From assembly GCF_018873765.1 (NCBI RefSeq), contig NC_057923.1:7080413-7144412 (forward strand): a stretch of DNA of 64,000 nt, written 5' to 3'. Within the stretch, counting starts at the first letter, position 1, and each line of letters begins with the position of its first letter. The notes under the pieces are model-generated. The model saw nothing but the letters and a program-made list of their open reading frames with translations, was not told the origin of the DNA and searched no databases. Position numbers and translations under genes: made by a program. Origin of the DNA: Telopea speciosissima (taxonomy: Eukaryota; Streptophyta; Magnoliopsida; Proteales; Proteaceae). Below are positions 63,611 through 64,000 of the stretch, piece by piece.

Positions 63611-64000
63611 ACAGTTTTGATTGAAGCAGCATAGCCTCTGTTGGGTTGGATGATGTCTGGGTTCCCCATTAACGTGTGTATCCAATCCCCTCTTACCTCT
63701 TCGGTCCAACTTTCTTACTCTCCGAATGAGTGAATGATGGATGATGTATGTAGATATGAGCATGAGTTGGCTGTTTGATGTGGAAAGACTCTTTGGGGAT
63801 TGCTCCTTTTTACAATGGGGAAGCATAAGACAATTCATAAATAGATAAGGTGCATTAGTTTGTAATTAGTGTTGCAGTGTTACCAGCTTTTTCCCTTTTT
63901 GTTTTGTTGGGCATGAACAAAACTTTATTACTAGAGCAGCGCGCGTGACCAAATACCAACTTTCTAATTCTCTTTTTAATCACCCCTTCGGAGACTCCAA
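63611..64000 (+). other. 3' flank of ABCB19
   Basis: This probably includes the 3' untranslated region. A polyadenylation-like word, ACAATTCATAAATAG, lies near 63830. No further gene. Confidence 0.4.

Overview
This is a stretch of nuclear DNA from a flowering plant. It has spliced genes with GT..AG introns, an AT-rich background, a plant alpha-tubulin, an ABCB19-type auxin transporter, and a dense layer of plant transposable elements (Tat-type Ty3/gypsy, copia LTRs, a TRIM, L1 LINEs, a tRNA-derived SINE and many MITEs). I cannot name the species. Nothing points to a bacterium, a virus or an organelle genome, although one plastid-derived insert is present.

Genes. Four protein-coding loci can be supported. 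(1) An F-box protein gene at 28463-29848 (+), whose reading frame shifts twice. (2) A small three-exon gene at 33789-34474 (+) for a 140-residue RING-like zinc-finger protein that I do not recognise. (3) A complete four-exon alpha-tubulin gene at 39765-41557 (-), encoding 450 residues. (4) A complete ten-exon ABCB19-type transporter at 55286-63610 (+), encoding 1247 residues. They look functionally unrelated and are separated by repeats. Exon joins for (3) and (4) were worked out by hand; every junction keeps the frame and the total lengths match the families.

Region by region. 1-10 kb: gene-free, with two decayed L1 LINE pieces and GC-rich foldback repeats. 10.3-16.7 kb: a decayed Tat-lineage Ty3/gypsy element on the minus strand (LTR, PBS, gag, protease, RT, two RNase H domains, truncated integrase), bounded by fragments of other LTRs. 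17-27 kb: intergenic, with tandem repeats, a TRIM retrotransposon and two MITEs. 27-39 kb: two copies of a dispersed LTR-containing repeat, one interrupted by a chimeric plastid insert (clpP + ndhC), plus the F-box and RING-like genes and a nested pair of hAT-type MITEs. 39-42 kb: alpha-tubulin. 42-54 kb: MITEs, foldbacks, a SINE, a minus-strand L1 remnant and a copia-like LTR. 54-64 kb: ABCB19, with a second copy of the same SINE family in intron 3.

The most informative result is the transposon layer. Six TIR elements of the TAGGG type have near-perfect 8-bp target-site duplications, two of them nested one inside the other. The TRIM has both LTRs, a tRNA-Met PBS and a 5-bp duplication. A family of GC-rich foldback repeats with a shared palindromic core recurs across the window and fits no class I can name.
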